Source: Alphaproteobacteria bacterium
GTDB taxonomy: Bacteria; Pseudomonadota; Alphaproteobacteria; Sphingomonadales; Sphingomonadaceae
Reading direction: 5' to 3'
NCBI GenBank assembly: GCA_018828205.1
Contig: JAHJWA010000017.1
Coordinates: forward strand, 1 to 13,157
DNA length: 13,157 nt
The translations under genes were made by a program, and so were the position numbers. Positions within the stretch are counted from its first letter, which is position 1. The number at the start of each line of letters is the position of its first letter. Below the pieces are notes generated by a model that made no database searches, was not told the DNA's origin, and worked only from the letters and a program-made list of their open reading frames with translations. Positions 1-8,573 of the stretch are shown piece after piece.

Positions 1-194
1 CATTTCGTGCCGCGGTGGATCAGCCACATCGGCACCAGACCGAGCAGGAAGGCGGCGATCGCCAGCGCCGGAATCTTGGTTTCGAGCACCGTATTGGTCC
101 AGATCGTCACCTCGACCGGCCGCCAGTTGAAGGCGGTGAAGACGAGCAGCACGACCAGTATCAGCACCCAGACGAGCGTGCGGATGATCTGCAT
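1..194 (-). CDS. LapA-domain (DUF1049) small membrane protein, 3' part missing
   Basis: The first 64 residues are visible and the reading frame continues past the left edge of the window. The protein starts MQIIRTLVWV and has two hydrophobic segments, at about residues 4-21 and 42-59. Between them lies a polar stretch containing FNWRPVEVTIW, the pattern of the LapA/DUF1049 family of two-helix inner-membrane proteins. In enterobacteria LapA takes part in regulating lipopolysaccharide synthesis through FtsH and LpxC. Whether that holds in sphingomonads, many of which use glycosphingolipids instead of LPS, is unknown. A GGAGG lies close to the ATG and a GGAAGGA lies further upstream, either of which could serve as ribosome binding site. 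The gene lies 71 bases downstream of purB on the same strand with no obvious terminator between them, so co-transcription is possible. The family call is fairly firm; the cellular role is inference. Confidence 0.75.
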   Translation of the reverse strand, partial: MQIIRTLVWVLILVVLLVFTAFNWRPVEVTIWTNTVLETKIPALAIAAFLLGLVPMWLIHRGTK

Positions 195-265
195 GGCCTC
201 CAATTCCTTCCGTGTTCGATGCGCCCGATGCTAGGCCCGGGCGGCGATGGCGTAAAGCCGCAAGC

Positions 266-1606
266 TCAGCCTTCCGGCTGCTCGTCGAACACCCGCGCGA
301 ACAGCGTGTCGACATGCTTGAAGTGATAGCCGAGGTCGAATTTCTCTTCGAGTTCGCCTGCGGGCAGGGCGGCGGTCACCTCGGGATCCTGCTGGAGCAG
401 CTCGAGCAATTGCATCCGCCCGTCCGATTCCCACACCTTCATCGCGTTGCGCTGGACGATGGCATAGGCGTCCTCGCGGCTGACCCCGGCCTGGGTCAGC
501 GCCAGCAGCACGCGCTGCGAATGCACCAGCCCGCCCATGCGGTCCATGTTCGCCTGCATCCGCTTGGGATAGACCAGCAGCTTCTCGATCACCCCGGTGA
601 GCCGCGCGAGCGCGAAATCGAGCGTGACGGTGGCATCGGGGCCGATGAAGCGCTCGACCGAGGAATGCGAGATATCGCGCTCGTGCCACAACGCGACGTT
701 CTCGAGCGCGGGCAGGGCGTAGGCGCGGATCATTCGCGCCTGGCCGGTGAGGTTTTCCGTCAGGATCGGGTTGCGCTTGTGCGGCATGGCGCTCGAGCCT
801 TTCTGCCCGGGCGAGAAATATTCCTCCGCCTCGAGCACCTCGGTGCGCTGGAGATGGCGGATCTCGACCGCGATCCGCTCGATCGATCCGGCGATGACCG
901 CCAGCGTGGCGAAATACATCGCGTGACGGTCGCGCGGGATCACCTGAGTGGAGATGGTTTCCGGCACCAGCCCGAGCTTCTCGGCGACATAGGCCTCCAC
1001 TTCGGGGTCGATATTGGCGAAGGTGCCGACCGCGCCCGAGATCGCGCAGGTGGCGATTTCCGCGCGCGCGTCCCAGAGCCGGGCGCGGCAGCGCTCGAAC
1101 TCGGCATAGGCTTGCGCCAGCTTGAGCCCGAAGGTCACCGGTTCGGCATGGATGCCGTGGCTGCGGCCGATGGTGGGGGTGTATTTGTGCTCCATCGCCC
1201 GGGTCCGCAGCGCGGCGAGCAGGCCGTCCATATCCTCGAGCAGCAGATCGGTGGCGCGCGCCAATTGCACTGCCAGCGTGGTGTCGAGCACGTCCGAGCT
1301 GGTCATGCCCTGATGCATGAAGCGCGCCCAGTCCTGCCCCGAATGCGCCGCCACCTGTTCGGAGACCCAGGTGAGAAAGGCGATGACATCGTGCTTGGTG
1401 ACCGCCTCGATCGCGTCGATCGCCTCGACGTCGATAGTGGGATCGGTGGACCACCAGGCCCACAGCGCCTCGCCCGCCTCGGCCGGCACCACGCCCAGCT
1501 CGCCCAGCTTCTGAGTGGCATGGGCCTCGATCTCGAACCAGATGCGATAGCGCGCCTCCGGCTCCCAGATGGCGGTCATGGCAGGACGGGCGTAGCGGGG
1601 GACCAT
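266..1606 (-). CDS. purB: Adenylosuccinate lyase
   Basis: This cytosolic enzyme of the fumarase/aspartase superfamily releases fumarate from SAICAR and from adenylosuccinate, serving two steps of purine and AMP synthesis. The 446-residue protein has the usual length and the usual start MVPRYARPAM. The superfamily signature GSSAMPHKRNP is at about residues 270-280, in the flexible loop that carries the catalytic serine (271 or 272). The block GRSHGIHAEPVTFG at 147-160 includes the conserved catalytic-site His150. The substrate-binding TSSD motif is at 102-105. The ATG is preceded by GGAGA at an 8-base distance, which supports this start over the internal Met10. The gene is divergent from the DUF3857 gene, with 147 bases between them. 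I saw no convincing -35/-10 pair there: a TTGCCA on the minus strand (1665-1660) has only a very poor -10 partner. It is complete, with no unusual residues noticed. Confidence 0.97.
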   Translation of the reverse strand: MVPRYARPAMTAIWEPEARYRIWFEIEAHATQKLGELGVVPAEAGEALWAWWSTDPTIDVEAIDAIEAVTKHDVIAFLTWVSEQVAAHSGQDWARFMHQGMTSSDVLDTTLAVQLARATDLLLEDMDGLLAALRTRAMEHKYTPTIGRSHGIHAEPVTFGLKLAQAYAEFERCRARLWDARAEIATCAISGAVGTFANIDPEVEAYVAEKLGLVPETISTQVIPRDRHAMYFATLAVIAGSIERIAVEIRHLQRTEVLEAEEYFSPGQKGSSAMPHKRNPILTENLTGQARMIRAYALPALENVALWHERDISHSSVERFIGPDATVTLDFALARLTGVIEKLLVYPKRMQANMDRMGGLVHSQRVLLALTQAGVSREDAYAIVQRNAMKVWESDGRMQLLELLQQDPEVTAALPAGELEEKFDLGYHFKHVDTLFARVFDEQPEG

Positions 1607-1753
1607 GGGAATCTCCGGGGCAATGGGATGCAGGGGCGGCTAGAAGTCCAGCGGCGGATTGGCAAGGCGGGTGGCAGCGCGAGACGGTTGATCTTTGTCA
1701 TTTCGGGCGGCAGTGTCGGACCATACCGGATGGGGGCATTCGGTCGGGGGGAA

Positions 1754-4549
1754 ATGATGTATTTCAACAGGGTCGCCGTCACACTTGCCACCACTTGCGC
1801 CGCGTTTGCGGTCTGTCCGGCCTATGCCGGTGAGGTCCCGCTCTACGACGCGCCGCCTTCCTGGGTGGAGGTCGCCGACCTCGACGAACTGCGCGACAGC
1901 CGCGATCCGCTGTTGCTGGCGGAAAAGCAGGTCCGGCTCGAGGAGGGGCGGCTGTGGGTCTATTCCGACTTCGCCATCCGGCTCGATTCGCCCGAAGCGC
2001 TGACGCAGATGGGGACGCTGCAAACGGGCTGGTTGCCCGACAAGGGTGATCTGACCGTCCACCGCGTCGAGCTGCTGCGCGGCGACGATGTGATCGACGT
2101 GCTGGCGCAAGGCAGTCGCTTCGAAGTCCTGCGGCGCGAATCGCGGCTCGAGCAGCGCGAGCTCAACGGCATGCTGACCGCGACCATGCCGCTGTCGGGG
2201 GCGCAGATCGGGGATGTCCTGCGGCTCACGCTTTCCACCACCGTCACCGATCAGGCGCTCGGGCGCGAAGTGCAGTGGACCGATCAGCTGATGGCCGAAC
2301 CCGTTCCGCTCGAGAGCGGCCGGGTCGCCGTGTCCTGGCCGGAGGAGATGGACATCGAGTGGAAGGTTCGCGGGGTCGAGGAGGCGGTTACTCCGCGCTC
2401 GGTCGGGGGCTACAGGGTGATCGATATCGCCTTGCCCCTGCCCAAGGCACCGGAAACCCCGGATAGCGCGCCGTTCCGCTATCTGCTGGGCCCCATGATC
2501 CAGGTCACGAGCTTTGCGGATTACGCGGGCGTGTCCGCGGTGATGGCGCCGCATTACCGCACCGATGGAACGATCGCGGCGGATAGCGCGCTGGCGCAGC
2601 AAGTCGCGGCGATCGCCGAGCAAACCTCCGATCCGCTGGAGCGGGCTGCGCTGGCAACCCGGCTGGTGCAGGACCAGATCAGCTATCTCGCCAATGGCAT
2701 GGCCGGGGGCAATTATCTCCCGCAATCGCCCCAGGAAACCTGGGAATTGCGTTACGGCGATTGCAAGGCGAAGACCTATCTCCTGCTCGCGATGCTCCAC
2801 GAGCTGGGCATCGGAGCCGAGGCGGCGCTGGTTCGCAGCAGCGGCGGAGACGCGGTGCCCGAGCTGCTGCCGATGGCGAGCAGTTTCGACCACATCATCG
2901 TGCGCGCGCAAATCGGCGGGCAGAATTACTGGCTCGACGGGACCAGCGCCGGGACAAGGCTCGCGAATATCGACGAGGTCCCACGGTTCTATCATGCGCT
3001 GCCGGTTCGGGAAGAGGGCGCGAATCTTGTCGAGCTGGACGAACGCGCGCAATCCTTCCCCGATCAGGCCATCCGCCTCACCCTGGATCAAAGCGCCGGC
3101 GTGGCGGTGCCGACGCTGTTCGATGTCGAGATCGTCCGCAGCGGGGCGATGGGCGCGGCGCTGCGCTCGACCGCCGATCTCGACGCGGGTAAGCTGCAGC
3201 GAGACGCAGTCCATAATGTGGTCGGCTCCGAACTCGGCGCGGTGCAGATTGTGGACTACGCCATTTCCTACGATGATGAGCCTGGGCTCGCCAAGATCAC
3301 TGCGAGCGGGGTGATGACCTCGCCGTGGAAACCCGAGCGCGGGATCTATCAGCTCTCGCCGCCCGCGCAGATTGCAGCCCAGATCGACTTTGCCGCCTCG
3401 CGCTCGCGCACCGAATGGCGCGATATCCCCATCCGCTTGAACGGGCCCTATTACGGAACGACGGAGCTCGAGGTGATCCTACCTCAAGCGGGCAAGAGGT
3501 TCACGCTGCGCAATGGTGAGCCGATCAAAGCCGATATCGGGGGGGTGGAAGTCAGCTCGAATGTCGAGATGGTAGGGGACCGATTGACCCTCAGGCAGTC
3601 CCGCCGTTCCTACAAGGAGGAACTTCCCGCTTCGGAACTGACCGCGGTGAAACGCCAATTGGCCCAGCATCTTCGCGCGCTGCCGATCGCGCGGGCACCG
3701 GAAGCCACGCGGCGCGCCTGGGACTATGGCACCGATCGCTCGGCGCTGGCGCCGCTCGAGCAAGTCTATGCGGCGCTGATCGAGGATGCCGAGGATCCCG
3801 ACAGTTCCGCGCTGATCAACCGCGCAGCCTTCCGCAAAGGGACCTTTGACCATGCCGGCAGCATCCAAGACTATGATGCTGCCATCGCGATGGATCCGAC
3901 CACCGAGCTCTACCTAGCGCGCGCTCATGCACGTTTCATGCTGGGCGATTACGAGACGGCGCTGGAAGACTATCGCATGGCCGAAGACAGCGATCCGGAC
4001 GGGAGCACCTATTCCACCCAGGTCGAGCTGCTCGGACTGATGGGCCAGGGCGAGGATGCCCGGATCCTGGCGGAAGACTATGCTGCCTTTGCCGAAGCGC
4101 CTCATCAAGCCGACGAACTTCTCGGCATCGCGCTGGGCTGGGCGGGGAACCCCGAGGAGGGTATCGAGCTGCTCCAATCGACCCTGGCGTCCCGGCCGGG
4201 AGACGGCAGTCTGCTCAACACACTCTGCTGGGAAAGCGCCAAATGGAATCTCGTGACCGAAGAGGTTCTCGCTACCTGCGTCGAAGCGGTCGAGAAATCG
4301 GACTTCTCGCCGGCCGCGCTCGATAGCCGGGCGCTGGCGCAATACCGGCTCGGCAATCACGAGGCGGCGCTGATCGACGCCAACGCGGCGCTGGGTGAAT
4401 TCCGTGAAATGCCCGACACGCGCTTTCTCAAGGGATTGATCCTGATCGCGCTGGGCGATCGCGAAGCGGGGCTCGCCTCGATCGCCGCGGCCAAGATCAT
4501 GAAGCCGAGTGTGGAGCGCCAATATGCCGTCTGGGGCCTGACGCCCTAG
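1754..4549 (+). CDS. Exported DUF3857/transglutaminase-like protein with C-terminal TPR repeats
   Basis: Function is unknown. The 931-residue protein opens with a probable Sec signal peptide: MMYFNRVAV, a hydrophobic core, then cleavage near AYA-GEV at residues 25-26. Residues about 40-235 resemble DUF3857. Residues about 280-400 are a transglutaminase-like (papain-fold) domain with YGDCKAK (Cys337), SFDH (His380) and YWLDGT (Asp395), so the Cys-His-Asp triad appears intact. About 430-660 is a further beta-rich region. Residues about 680-915 hold TPR-like helical repeats, such as the pairs near 700-745 and 855-912. It probably acts in the periplasm on a peptide or protein, but neither substrate nor reaction can be told. 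The frame is open far upstream, antisense to purB. I start at ATG 1754 because the signal peptide begins there. The adjacent ATG 1757 has better spacing from GGGGGG (1746-1751), and ATG 1730 lacks a ribosome binding site. It is convergent with radC, 9 bases away. Confidence 0.88.
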   Translation: MMYFNRVAVTLATTCAAFAVCPAYAGEVPLYDAPPSWVEVADLDELRDSRDPLLLAEKQVRLEEGRLWVYSDFAIRLDSPEALTQMGTLQTGWLPDKGDLTVHRVELLRGDDVIDVLAQGSRFEVLRRESRLEQRELNGMLTATMPLSGAQIGDVLRLTLSTTVTDQALGREVQWTDQLMAEPVPLESGRVAVSWPEEMDIEWKVRGVEEAVTPRSVGGYRVIDIALPLPKAPETPDSAPFRYLLGPMIQVTSFADYAGVSAVMAPHYRTDGTIAADSALAQQVAAIAEQTSDPLERAALATRLVQDQISYLANGMAGGNYLPQSPQETWELRYGDCKAKTYLLLAMLHELGIGAEAALVRSSGGDAVPELLPMASSFDHIIVRAQIGGQNYWLDGTSAGTRLANIDEVPRFYHALPVREEGANLVELDERAQSFPDQAIRLTLDQSAGVAVPTLFDVEIVRSGAMGAALRSTADLDAGKLQRDAVHNVVGSELGAVQIVDYAISYDDEPGLAKITASGVMTSPWKPERGIYQLSPPAQIAAQIDFAASRSRTEWRDIPIRLNGPYYGTTELEVILPQAGKRFTLRNGEPIKADIGGVEVSSNVEMVGDRLTLRQSRRSYKEELPASELTAVKRQLAQHLRALPIARAPEATRRAWDYGTDRSALAPLEQVYAALIEDAEDPDSSALINRAAFRKGTFDHAGSIQDYDAAIAMDPTTELYLARAHARFMLGDYETALEDYRMAEDSDPDGSTYSTQVELLGLMGQGEDARILAEDYAAFAEAPHQADELLGIALGWAGNPEEGIELLQSTLASRPGDGSLLNTLCWESAKWNLVTEEVLATCVEAVEKSDFSPAALDSRALAQYRLGNHEAALIDANAALGEFREMPDTRFLKGLILIALGDREAGLASIAAAKIMKPSVERQYAVWGLTP

Positions 4550-4558
4550 ATCGGTTCC

Positions 4559-5257
4559 TCAGATCAGCCCCTTGGCGCGCAGCGAGACATGCGTGTTGGC
4601 GCCGACGATCACATGGTCGTGGACGGTGATGTCGAGATGGCGCCCCGCGTCGGCGATGCGGTTGGTGATCTCGATATCCGCGCGGCTGGGCTCGGGATTG
4701 CCGCTGGGGTGGTTGTGGACGAGGATCAGCGCGGTGGCACCGATATCGAAGGCCTTGCGGATCACCTCGCGCGGGTGGATCGCCGCCTGATCGACCGATC
4801 CCTCGCTCGCCAGATGGTCGAGCACGAGCCGGTTCTGCGAATTGAGAAACAGCACCCGCACCCGCTCGTGCCTGAGATGCGCCATGTCGAGCGCGAGATA
4901 GTCGAGCAGCGCCTGCCAGCTGCCCAGCACGGGCGCGTTCTGCACGCGGCCCCGCGCCATTCGCCGCGCCGCCAGGGACACGCTCCACAGCGCCGCCGCT
5001 CCCGCATCCCCTACGCCCTTGACCTGCTTGAGCGCGCCCGGTTCGGCGCTCAGCACCGCCGAGAGCGAGCCGAAATGCGCAATCAGCGCCTTCGCGACCG
5101 GCTTGGTATCGCCCTGTCGCACCGCGGCGAACAACAGGAATTCGAGCAGTTCGTAATCGGCGAGCGCTTCGGGACCGCCGGCAAGCAAGCGCTCGCGCAG
5201 CCGCGCACGATGGCCGCTGCCGGGATGGGCCGTTTTGTTGTCCGCCTGGTGCGGCAA
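4559..5257 (-). CDS. radC: RadC-family JAB/JAMM-domain protein (UPF0758)
   Basis: A 232-residue protein of the RadC family. Despite the name, a role in DNA repair is not established and the biochemical function is uncertain. Residues about 20-100 form the N-terminal helical region, with a helix-hairpin-helix-like stretch LKQVKGVGDAGAAAL (76-90). Residues about 110-232 form the JAB metalloprotease-like domain, with Glu131, the HNHPSGNPEPS block (His181, His183) and Asp194 as putative zinc ligands and catalytic residues. The frame extends further upstream, but no ATG gives a family-like length. I chose TTG at 5257 because GGAG sits 7 bases before it and the resulting length matches the family. 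A GTG at 5302 is an alternative with no clear binding site. The gene is divergent from ydbH, with 70 bases between the starts, and convergent with the transglutaminase-like gene. Confidence 0.9.
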   Translation of the reverse strand: MPHQADNKTAHPGSGHRARLRERLLAGGPEALADYELLEFLLFAAVRQGDTKPVAKALIAHFGSLSAVLSAEPGALKQVKGVGDAGAAALWSVSLAARRMARGRVQNAPVLGSWQALLDYLALDMAHLRHERVRVLFLNSQNRLVLDHLASEGSVDQAAIHPREVIRKAFDIGATALILVHNHPSGNPEPSRADIEITNRIADAGRHLDITVHDHVIVGANTHVSLRAKGLI

Positions 5258-5327
5258 CCTTCTGCTCCGCTCGACGTTGATCGACGCTGCATTGCCTTTC
5301 ACCGGCCATGCGCGCAAGGGCAGGCGA

Positions 5328-8300
5328 ATGGACGGGGTCGAAACCCAAGCGACCGCAGAGGTGGAAGAGCCTCGCGAATACCGGTCGCGGTGGCGCAAGA
5401 AACGCTGGATCGGTTCGCTCGGCCTGGTCGGGGCGATAGCGCTTGCGATCTTCGCGCTGTGGCTGGTTCGCGAGCGGATCGCGGGCGATGTCATCGACGA
5501 TCAGCTCGCCCTATATGACATCCCGGCCAGCTACGAGATCGCGCATATCGGTCCGCAAAGCCAGATCCTGACCGACGTGGTGCTGGGCGATCCCGCCCGG
5601 CCCGACTTCACCGCCGAGCGCGTCGAACTGCGCCTGCAGCATCGCCTGGGCACGCCGACGATCGAGCGGATCACCCTCGTCCGACCGCGGCTTTTCGGCA
5701 TGCTGCGGGGCGGCACGCCCAGTTTCGGAACGCTCGACGCGCTGATCTTTGCCGAGACCGATGGCGAGCCGGGGCTGCCCGAACTCGACATCGCGGTGCG
5801 CGACGGGCGCGGACTGTTCGAAACCGCCTTTGGGCCGATCGGCTTCAAGCTCGAGGGCGAGGGCAAGATCGACGACGGGTTCGAGGGCGTGCTGGCGGCC
5901 AGCGCCCCGACGCTCGATCTCCCCGACTGCGCGCTACGCGGAGCGAGCGTCTATGGCAGTCTGTCCACCAGGGGCGGAGAACCCAGCTTCGCCGGACCGG
6001 TGCGGTTGACGTCGGTCGATTGCCGCGGGGTTACGATGGCGCAATTCGCTGCGCGCGTCCGCGCCAAGGCCGACCCGGAGCTCGAGGATTTCAGCGGCCG
6101 CGCGTCTGTCCGGTCGAACCGGCTCGGCGTCGCGGCGGTTGCGGCGAACGGGCTCGACGGCACGATCCGCGCCAGCTGGCGCGACGGCATTTTCGCCTCG
6201 AACCACAGCCTGGCGCTGCGGGGGATTAGCACCCCGCAAGTCTCCGGGGCCTTGCTGACGCTGGACGGGACGGCCCGCGCCGATTCCGGCTTCGAGAACG
6301 CTTCCTGGCAAGGCGATATCGAGGCCAATGGCCTGCGGCCGGGCGCACAGACGGAAGCGGCGCTGGCGGGGCTGGCGGAGACCGGGGCGGACACGCTGGT
6401 CGAACCGATCGTTCGCCGGATCGCCGCGGCTCTGCGCAGCGAAGCGCGCGGCAGCGCCTTCACCGCGGATGTGACCGCGCGCAAGCGGGGCGATGGCATG
6501 ACGCTCTTCATGTCGCAGGGGCAGTTGCGCGGGGGAAGCGGACGACGGCTGGTCTCGCTGTCGCAGCTCGAAGCCAGCCGGACGGCGAGCGAAGCGCCGC
6601 GCTTGGCCGGCAATTTCGCCATGAGCGGTTCTGGCTTGCCGAGCGTGACGGGCCGAATGGAGAGCGCCGCCGGTCGCGAACTGGAATTTCGCCTGGCGAT
6701 GGCGCGCTACGAGGCGGGCGGGTCGGCGATAGCCGTGCCCCGGCTCGCGCTCGCGCAAGGGGCCGACGGCGCCGTCAGCTTTTCGGGCGAGGCGGTGGTG
6801 AGCGGGGCCCTGCCCGGCGGGTCGACGCGCGAGCTGCAATTGCCGCTTTCGGGCCGCTGGGCGCCCGGCGGCACGCTGGCCCTGTGGCGCGAATGCACCG
6901 ACATCCGCTTCGCGCAATTGCAATTCGCCGACCTCCGGCTGGACGGCGATTCGCTGACTCTGTGCCCGCCGCGGGGGCGCGCCATCGTCGAGAACGGTAG
7001 GCAGGGCCTGCGGATCGCGGCAGGGGCCCCCGGGCTCGATGTCGCGGGGATGCTGGGCGGAACCCCGATCCGCCTAACCACCGGCGCGATCGGCTTTGCC
7101 TATCCCGGAATTATGAACGCCCGCGCCATCGAGGTCGTGCTCGGGCCAGTCGCGACGGCGAGCCGTTTCGCCATCGACCGGCTCGACGCGCGTTTCGGCG
7201 AGGCGATTGCGGGCAGTTTTGCCGATGCCGACGTCACGCTCGAGGCGGTTCCGCTCGATATTCGCGGCACCAGCGGCACGTGGAGCTATGCCGGTGGCCG
7301 GCTGGATTTGACCGAAGGCAGCTTTCGCCTGCTCGACCGCGATGAGCCCGACCGGTTCGAACCGCTCGAAGCGCGCGATGCAAGACTGTCGCTGGTCGAC
7401 AACATCATCACCGCATTCGCCGCACTGCGCCATCCTGCCAGCGACCGCGTCGTGACCACCGCCGATATCCGCCACGATCTTTCGACGGGCCGGGGCAACG
7501 CCGATCTGAAGGTGGCCGGGCTGGAGTTCGACGAACAGCTCCAGCCCGACGATCTCTCGCGGCTGGCGCTCGGCGTCATCGCCAATGCCGACGGTCTCGT
7601 CACCGGCAACGGAAGGGTCGTCTGGGGCGAGAGCGGCGTCACCAGTTCGGGGACATTTACCACCGACGATTTCGATTTCGCGGCCGCCTTCGGGCCGGTG
7701 CGAGGGGCCAGCGGAACGATCGTGTTTACCGATCTGCTCAGCCTGACCACCGCCCCCAACCAGCGGCTGAGCATCGGTTCGGTCAATCCGGGGGTCGAGG
7801 TGACCGACGGGACGCTGGAATTCGAGCTGCGCGACTGGACCATGCTCTCGGTGGCGGGAGCGCGCTGGCCCTTCATGGGCGGCGAGCTGATCCTGCGCGA
7901 GGTCGATCTCAACTTCGGCATCGAGGAGGAGCGGCGCTATGTCTTCGACATGGTCGGGCTCGATGCCGGCGTGTTCGTCGAGCAGATGGATGTCGGCAAT
8001 CTCAACGCCACCGGAATTTTCGACGGGACGATCCCGATCGTCTTCGACGCTTCGGGCAATGGCCGGATCGATGCGGGTGCGCTGGTCTCGCGCCCGCCCG
8101 GCGGCAATATTTCCTATGTCGGCGAGCTGACCTACGAGGACCTCTCGCCGATTGCCAATTTCGCCTTCGATGCGCTGCGCAGTCTCGATTATGCGCAGAT
8201 GCATTTGCTGATGGACGGCCCGTTGACGGGCGAAATCGTCACAAGGGTGCGGTTCGAAGGTATCAGTCAGGGCGAGGGCACGAGCACCAATTTCATCACC

Positions 8301-8573
8301 CGGCGGCTTGCCCGGCTGCCGCTACAGTTTCGGATCAACATCCGCGCGCAATTCTACCAGCTGATCAATTCGATGAAATCGCTCTACGATCCCGCCGCGG
8401 TTCGCGATCCGCGCGGGCTGGGGCTCGTGTCGGATGACGGGACCAGACTGCTGCGGCGCGAAATCACCGGCGAGGAGGCGGGACCGGAAGTCGACCCGGA
8501 CGATCCCTTTGCAAGTCCGGCCGATGTGACCGATCCGGATCAACCCACCATTCAGGATGAGGAAAGCGAGTGA
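5328..8573 (+). CDS. ydbH: YdbH-like AsmA-type intermembrane transport protein
   Basis: A 1081-residue protein. A basic stretch RSRWRKKR (19-26) is followed by one membrane segment (about 27-47). The rest is beta-rich, repetitive and lacks further long hydrophobic helices, as expected for an AsmA-like protein anchored in the inner membrane with its body in the periplasm. The C-terminal half matches the YdbH family in style, ending with the conserved-looking region around LMDGPLTGEIVTRVRFEG (962-979). A strongly acidic, proline-containing tail follows (about 1047-1081). In E. coli YdbH is one of the partly redundant AsmA-like proteins (with TamB and YhdP) linked to phospholipid transport to the outer membrane, and it pairs with YnbE. 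Identity is supported by the next two genes, which look like ynbE and ydbL. ATG 5328 is chosen because AAGGG lies 7 bases upstream; the open frame before it overlaps radC. No clear promoter was seen in the 70-base divergent gap. Confidence 0.85.
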   Translation: MDGVETQATAEVEEPREYRSRWRKKRWIGSLGLVGAIALAIFALWLVRERIAGDVIDDQLALYDIPASYEIAHIGPQSQILTDVVLGDPARPDFTAERVELRLQHRLGTPTIERITLVRPRLFGMLRGGTPSFGTLDALIFAETDGEPGLPELDIAVRDGRGLFETAFGPIGFKLEGEGKIDDGFEGVLAASAPTLDLPDCALRGASVYGSLSTRGGEPSFAGPVRLTSVDCRGVTMAQFAARVRAKADPELEDFSGRASVRSNRLGVAAVAANGLDGTIRASWRDGIFASNHSLALRGISTPQVSGALLTLDGTARADSGFENASWQGDIEANGLRPGAQTEAALAGLAETGADTLVEPIVRRIAAALRSEARGSAFTADVTARKRGDGMTLFMSQGQLRGGSGRRLVSLSQLEASRTASEAPRLAGNFAMSGSGLPSVTGRMESAAGRELEFRLAMARYEAGGSAIAVPRLALAQGADGAVSFSGEAVVSGALPGGSTRELQLPLSGRWAPGGTLALWRECTDIRFAQLQFADLRLDGDSLTLCPPRGRAIVENGRQGLRIAAGAPGLDVAGMLGGTPIRLTTGAIGFAYPGIMNARAIEVVLGPVATASRFAIDRLDARFGEAIAGSFADADVTLEAVPLDIRGTSGTWSYAGGRLDLTEGSFRLLDRDEPDRFEPLEARDARLSLVDNIITAFAALRHPASDRVVTTADIRHDLSTGRGNADLKVAGLEFDEQLQPDDLSRLALGVIANADGLVTGNGRVVWGESGVTSSGTFTTDDFDFAAAFGPVRGASGTIVFTDLLSLTTAPNQRLSIGSVNPGVEVTDGTLEFELRDWTMLSVAGARWPFMGGELILREVDLNFGIEEERRYVFDMVGLDAGVFVEQMDVGNLNATGIFDGTIPIVFDASGNGRIDAGALVSRPPGGNISYVGELTYEDLSPIANFAFDALRSLDYAQMHLLMDGPLTGEIVTRVRFEGISQGEGTSTNFITRRLARLPLQFRINIRAQFYQLINSMKSLYDPAAVRDPRGLGLVSDDGTRLLRREITGEEAGPEVDPDDPFASPADVTDPDQPTIQDEESE

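Noticed and set aside
1637..1665. A TTGCCA box with 17-base spacing upstream of purB on the minus strand
   Set aside because: The matching -10 (TAGCCG) agrees with the consensus at only two positions, too weak to call a promoter.
212..1753. A long plus-strand open frame antisense to purB that joins the DUF3857 gene in frame
   Set aside because: It mirrors the purB coding sequence, is rich in Arg, His and Gly as antisense frames of GC-rich genes are, and lies before a clear signal peptide at 1754. It is a codon-bias artefact.
1640..3214. A 524-residue minus-strand open frame opposite the DUF3857 gene
   Set aside because: The composition (Arg, Asp, His, Gln) is that of an antisense shadow. 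The plus-strand protein has a signal peptide, a catalytic triad and TPRs.
7074..8204. A 376-residue minus-strand open frame inside ydbH
   Set aside because: It is an antisense shadow of ydbH with no recognisable motifs.
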